This document shows, in pieces, positions 61,301-64,000 of a stretch of 64,000 bases of DNA. The notes under the pieces were generated by a model, which made no database searches, was not told the origin of the DNA, and saw only the letters and a list, made by a program, of their open reading frames with translations. Location: the NCBI RefSeq assembly GCF_002078875.1, contig NC_034409.1, forward strand, positions 105,076,990 to 105,140,989, given 5' to 3'. This DNA is from Numida meleagris. Lineage: Eukaryota; Chordata; Aves; Galliformes; Numididae. Every line of letters begins with the position of its first letter. Position 1 is the first letter of the stretch. The translations under genes and the position numbers were made by a program.

Positions 61301-64000
61301 ACCTGAAGTCTGCTGTATGCCAGGCATGCTTTCTGCACACAAAATCTGGTGTAAAACATCTTAACTTTTGCATTCTTACATGAGGAAGCACTAAAACTCT
61401 CTGAGCTTGCGGTTGTTTGTTTTGTAAGGGCAACTGCTCTAAGTCAGGGTATAAAGCAGCCTACTATCAGGATGTACATGCTAATAAACAAACGCTGTTC
61501 TGGATTACAATAGTTGCCTTTGGAAATGTTTGTTTGGTTCCTATTTGGTTAATAAATAAAAGTATTACTCATAACTGTTATGCTTCTTCAGTGGTTTGTC
61601 TTTTCTTTTTTTTTTTTAACCTCATCCATCTTCTGTTCTGCTCTTGGTCTTGTTCCAGTCTACTTTTAAGTAAACTGAGTTCTTTGTGCCTGTTCTATGC
61701 ATGTTTTTTCATGGCAGAAGGCTTCTTGAATAAGATAAACAACAAGGCATTGCTCAGTTTCTAGGATTAGATGAGGTTCCTCGGTCAAATAATGATTTAG
61801 ATACCTCCATGTTTAGTGACTGTCTTCCCCCTCCCTTCTTCAACAATCCATTGCACTTTTCATAAAAACTTATTTCTCATTTTCCTGGAATTCCTTTGGG
61901 TTTATTATTCTGCATTTCAGAGCTTCCCGCTTTGTCCATCTTTGTGCTTCAGCAAACCAAACTCCTCTGGACAAAATGTTAGCAACTTCTGGCATTTGTG
62001 GAGATGCTATTAAATAATCAGAAAGATGTAAAATCTTAGTATTTCTTTTAGAGTTACTTAAATGGGTAATTTTATCAATGTTAGTGCCTTGGAGAACATT
62101 AGCTTGATCAATTTATGCTCAGTATTTGGATGCTGGAACTGCTGGTGTTCCCAAATAGCGCCGTAAATAATCCCAAAATTTCAACTTCTTCTGTTTGTCT
62201 TTTGGATTTCAGAAAAGCATGATTCGACAAATTTCATCTGAAGGGCCTCTGTGAGAGTTTGTCTGGGCTTTTATATTGATGAGAGATTTTTTGGGGGACT
62301 CCTGTCTTATGACTGCTATCAAAGAACAGAAAAAATAAATTCTGTACATCATCTTCATAGCGACCACACCAAAAGGGGTTGAAAACAACATTATCTCAAG
62401 TTGACAGACTAAGCTTGGGCTATATGTTCAGGACAATAATTTATCAAGTTATTAAAGAAATTACAAGTTTCTGAATTCTTTAAACCTTTAGTATACCAAA
62501 ATTTTACGTATTCATTCAAATAATGTGTGTACTTGTTTGTGAAACCAAGTAAGTAGGCCTGATTGAAGTTGGTTTTCTTCTGGATCAATTGGTGTTAGAG
62601 CAGTGAGGACTGGGAAAGGGAGGAATGTGGGCAGAATGCCGCCCATGGCCCTCCAATGTGCTCCTTCATCCTTGTCTTCAGCCGTCTTTCACTGTCTTCT
62701 GAGCAAAACCAAATTCTCACATTTGCTGTGAGTTGAGAGGGGAAGACATAGAGTGAGTGAGAGGATCAGAGAGAGGGAGAGAAGTTGCTACTGTATGGTG
62801 AGGTCACTGCAACTCTTGTTAGATTCATAAAACCTTTTCCACACTATAAAGTCCTTGGTTTTGATATGAGTAGGCAGGAAATAATACTGTTTTAATGCTA
62901 ATTGGCAATTCATTTCATTTGATGAAAGGGTATCACAGTTTCTTCATCTTTGAAAACTTTTGAATGACTAGGTCTTTTTGTGGGATATTCCATAGCTTGA
63001 CTGAAAGGTGAGGGCTTGGTGAGGAATTACTGGCTGAAATTTGAAGAAAGTTTTATTAGATTATGATGAATATGCTCTGAGCTTAATGGTGGTTGATTTT
63101 TTAATAGCAGAAATGATTTTTATCTGACCCAACAATGTTCTGGAGTCTGCAGTGAGCTACGTGTAATCATATTTTGTAGGCACATGGATCTACCATGAAT
63201 TTTAGATGAAATTTCTATAATAAATGTAGCCCAGTAAAGTTTTTGTTACTTGGTGTGTGCCCACTGTATGTGCTGGCTTTTCTTTCCATGTAGGCATGCA
63301 TCCACATACATATGCATACATTACTTGAATAGGGTGTTTGAATTCTTCTTAATGGCTTATCGTATCAGTTAAAATTCACCAAGAATTTGCTGCCCTTAAC
63401 CTATGCAGTATAGTATATCCTTTGGATGTATCAAAATTATGTTTAATGGCAGGGATGGAGGCTATAAAAAAATAATAAAACAAGACCTCAGAGTTTTAAA
63501 TTTGAAAAATAAGTATTTTGATCTCACCAGTAGATTACGTGACAATTTTCTGAAGTTCGTTAATTCATCTCCTTCCTCAATGAGAGTTTTCTAGGTCAGT
63601 GATTCCTTAACTGGGGAATAAGGCCATGTTAAAAGAACTGCAGATGGAATTTAACCATACTGAATTACGTTAGTTGAAAATAATTGTTGGTATGATTAGT
63701 ATTTTCTTAAATTTTGGAGCTGGCAGTGGTCTGTATTCTAATAAATGGGGCTGTAGTTATGGAGTGAATGATGTGAGGTAAATTTGGAATCATTTATTTA
63801 TTCATCTTTATTTATTCATTACATTGAAGGAACAAAGAAGGGAAAACCCATTTGTGCATTTTTTTTGTTGATTTACTTAGCCTTCTTTTTACCATAGTTT
63901 GGGAGTGCCTTGTGATGTTTTAGGCAGGGGAGATTACTGTAACTCGTGTGTCAAGCTCATGAGGTAACTTCCTACTTCAAAGGTGACTTAGGAGGCAAGG

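Larger units (their letters stand above)
50081..64000 (+). other. DYRK1A: DYRK1A intron 1 (5' part, probable)
   Basis: About 14 kb of AT-rich sequence after the CpG island. It holds no CR1 tail that I could find, in contrast to the intergenic region. Features seen: a TTCCC pentanucleotide array around a gap (53499-53847), short TA repeats near 51520, a pyrimidine-rich block around 60.1-60.6 kb, and a MIR-like SINE relic (58215-58325). No confident exon. Confidence 0.5.

Noticed and set aside
1..64000. CRISPR arrays, bacterial operons, tRNA or rRNA genes
   Set aside because: None of the required repeat-spacer or cloverleaf patterns was seen; the window is plainly vertebrate nuclear DNA.

Overview
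This is vertebrate nuclear DNA from a bird, most likely a galliform and probably chicken. CR1 LINE tails of the avian type (ending in ATTCTATG-like 8-mers) occur on both strands. A deleted copy of a Galluhop-type mariner is present, with a solo endogenous retroviral LTR, small multi-exon genes with short introns and two CpG islands. Species is inferred from repeats and synteny, not proven.

Gene order is TTC3 (+, 3' end only), VPS26C/DSCR3 (-, complete), DYRK1A (+, 5' end only). This is the order of the human Down syndrome critical region on chromosome 21. Region 1-7.85 kb holds the last nine coding exons of TTC3 that I can recognise, ending in a RING-H2 domain, then its 3' UTR. TTC3 and VPS26C are convergent, with about 2.3 kb between their candidate polyadenylation signals. 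Region 10.1-26.5 kb is VPS26C: eight coding exons that join without frame error into 297 codons, starting in a CpG island at 26.4-26.8 kb. Region 26.8-48.5 kb is intergenic and rich in repeats: CR1 copies of several ages, a solo LTR with a perfect 5-bp target duplication, the mariner derivative, and a decayed SCAN/Gag-like domain near 45.8-46.2 kb. Region 48.5-50.7 kb is a large CpG island with a probable non-coding first exon of DYRK1A. A 275-base assembly gap interrupts it. Region 50.1-64 kb is the start of DYRK1A intron 1; no coding exon of DYRK1A was found. It holds a TTCCC pentanucleotide array around a 250-base gap and an old MIR-like SINE.

The three genes are not an operon. TTC3 is an E3 ubiquitin ligase, VPS26C is a Retriever endosomal recycling subunit, and DYRK1A is a dosage-sensitive kinase. 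Their link is long-conserved synteny. The least expected signals are the SCAN/Gag-like relic, an LTR fragment lying against a TTC3 splice acceptor, and the MIR-like relic in DYRK1A intron 1.
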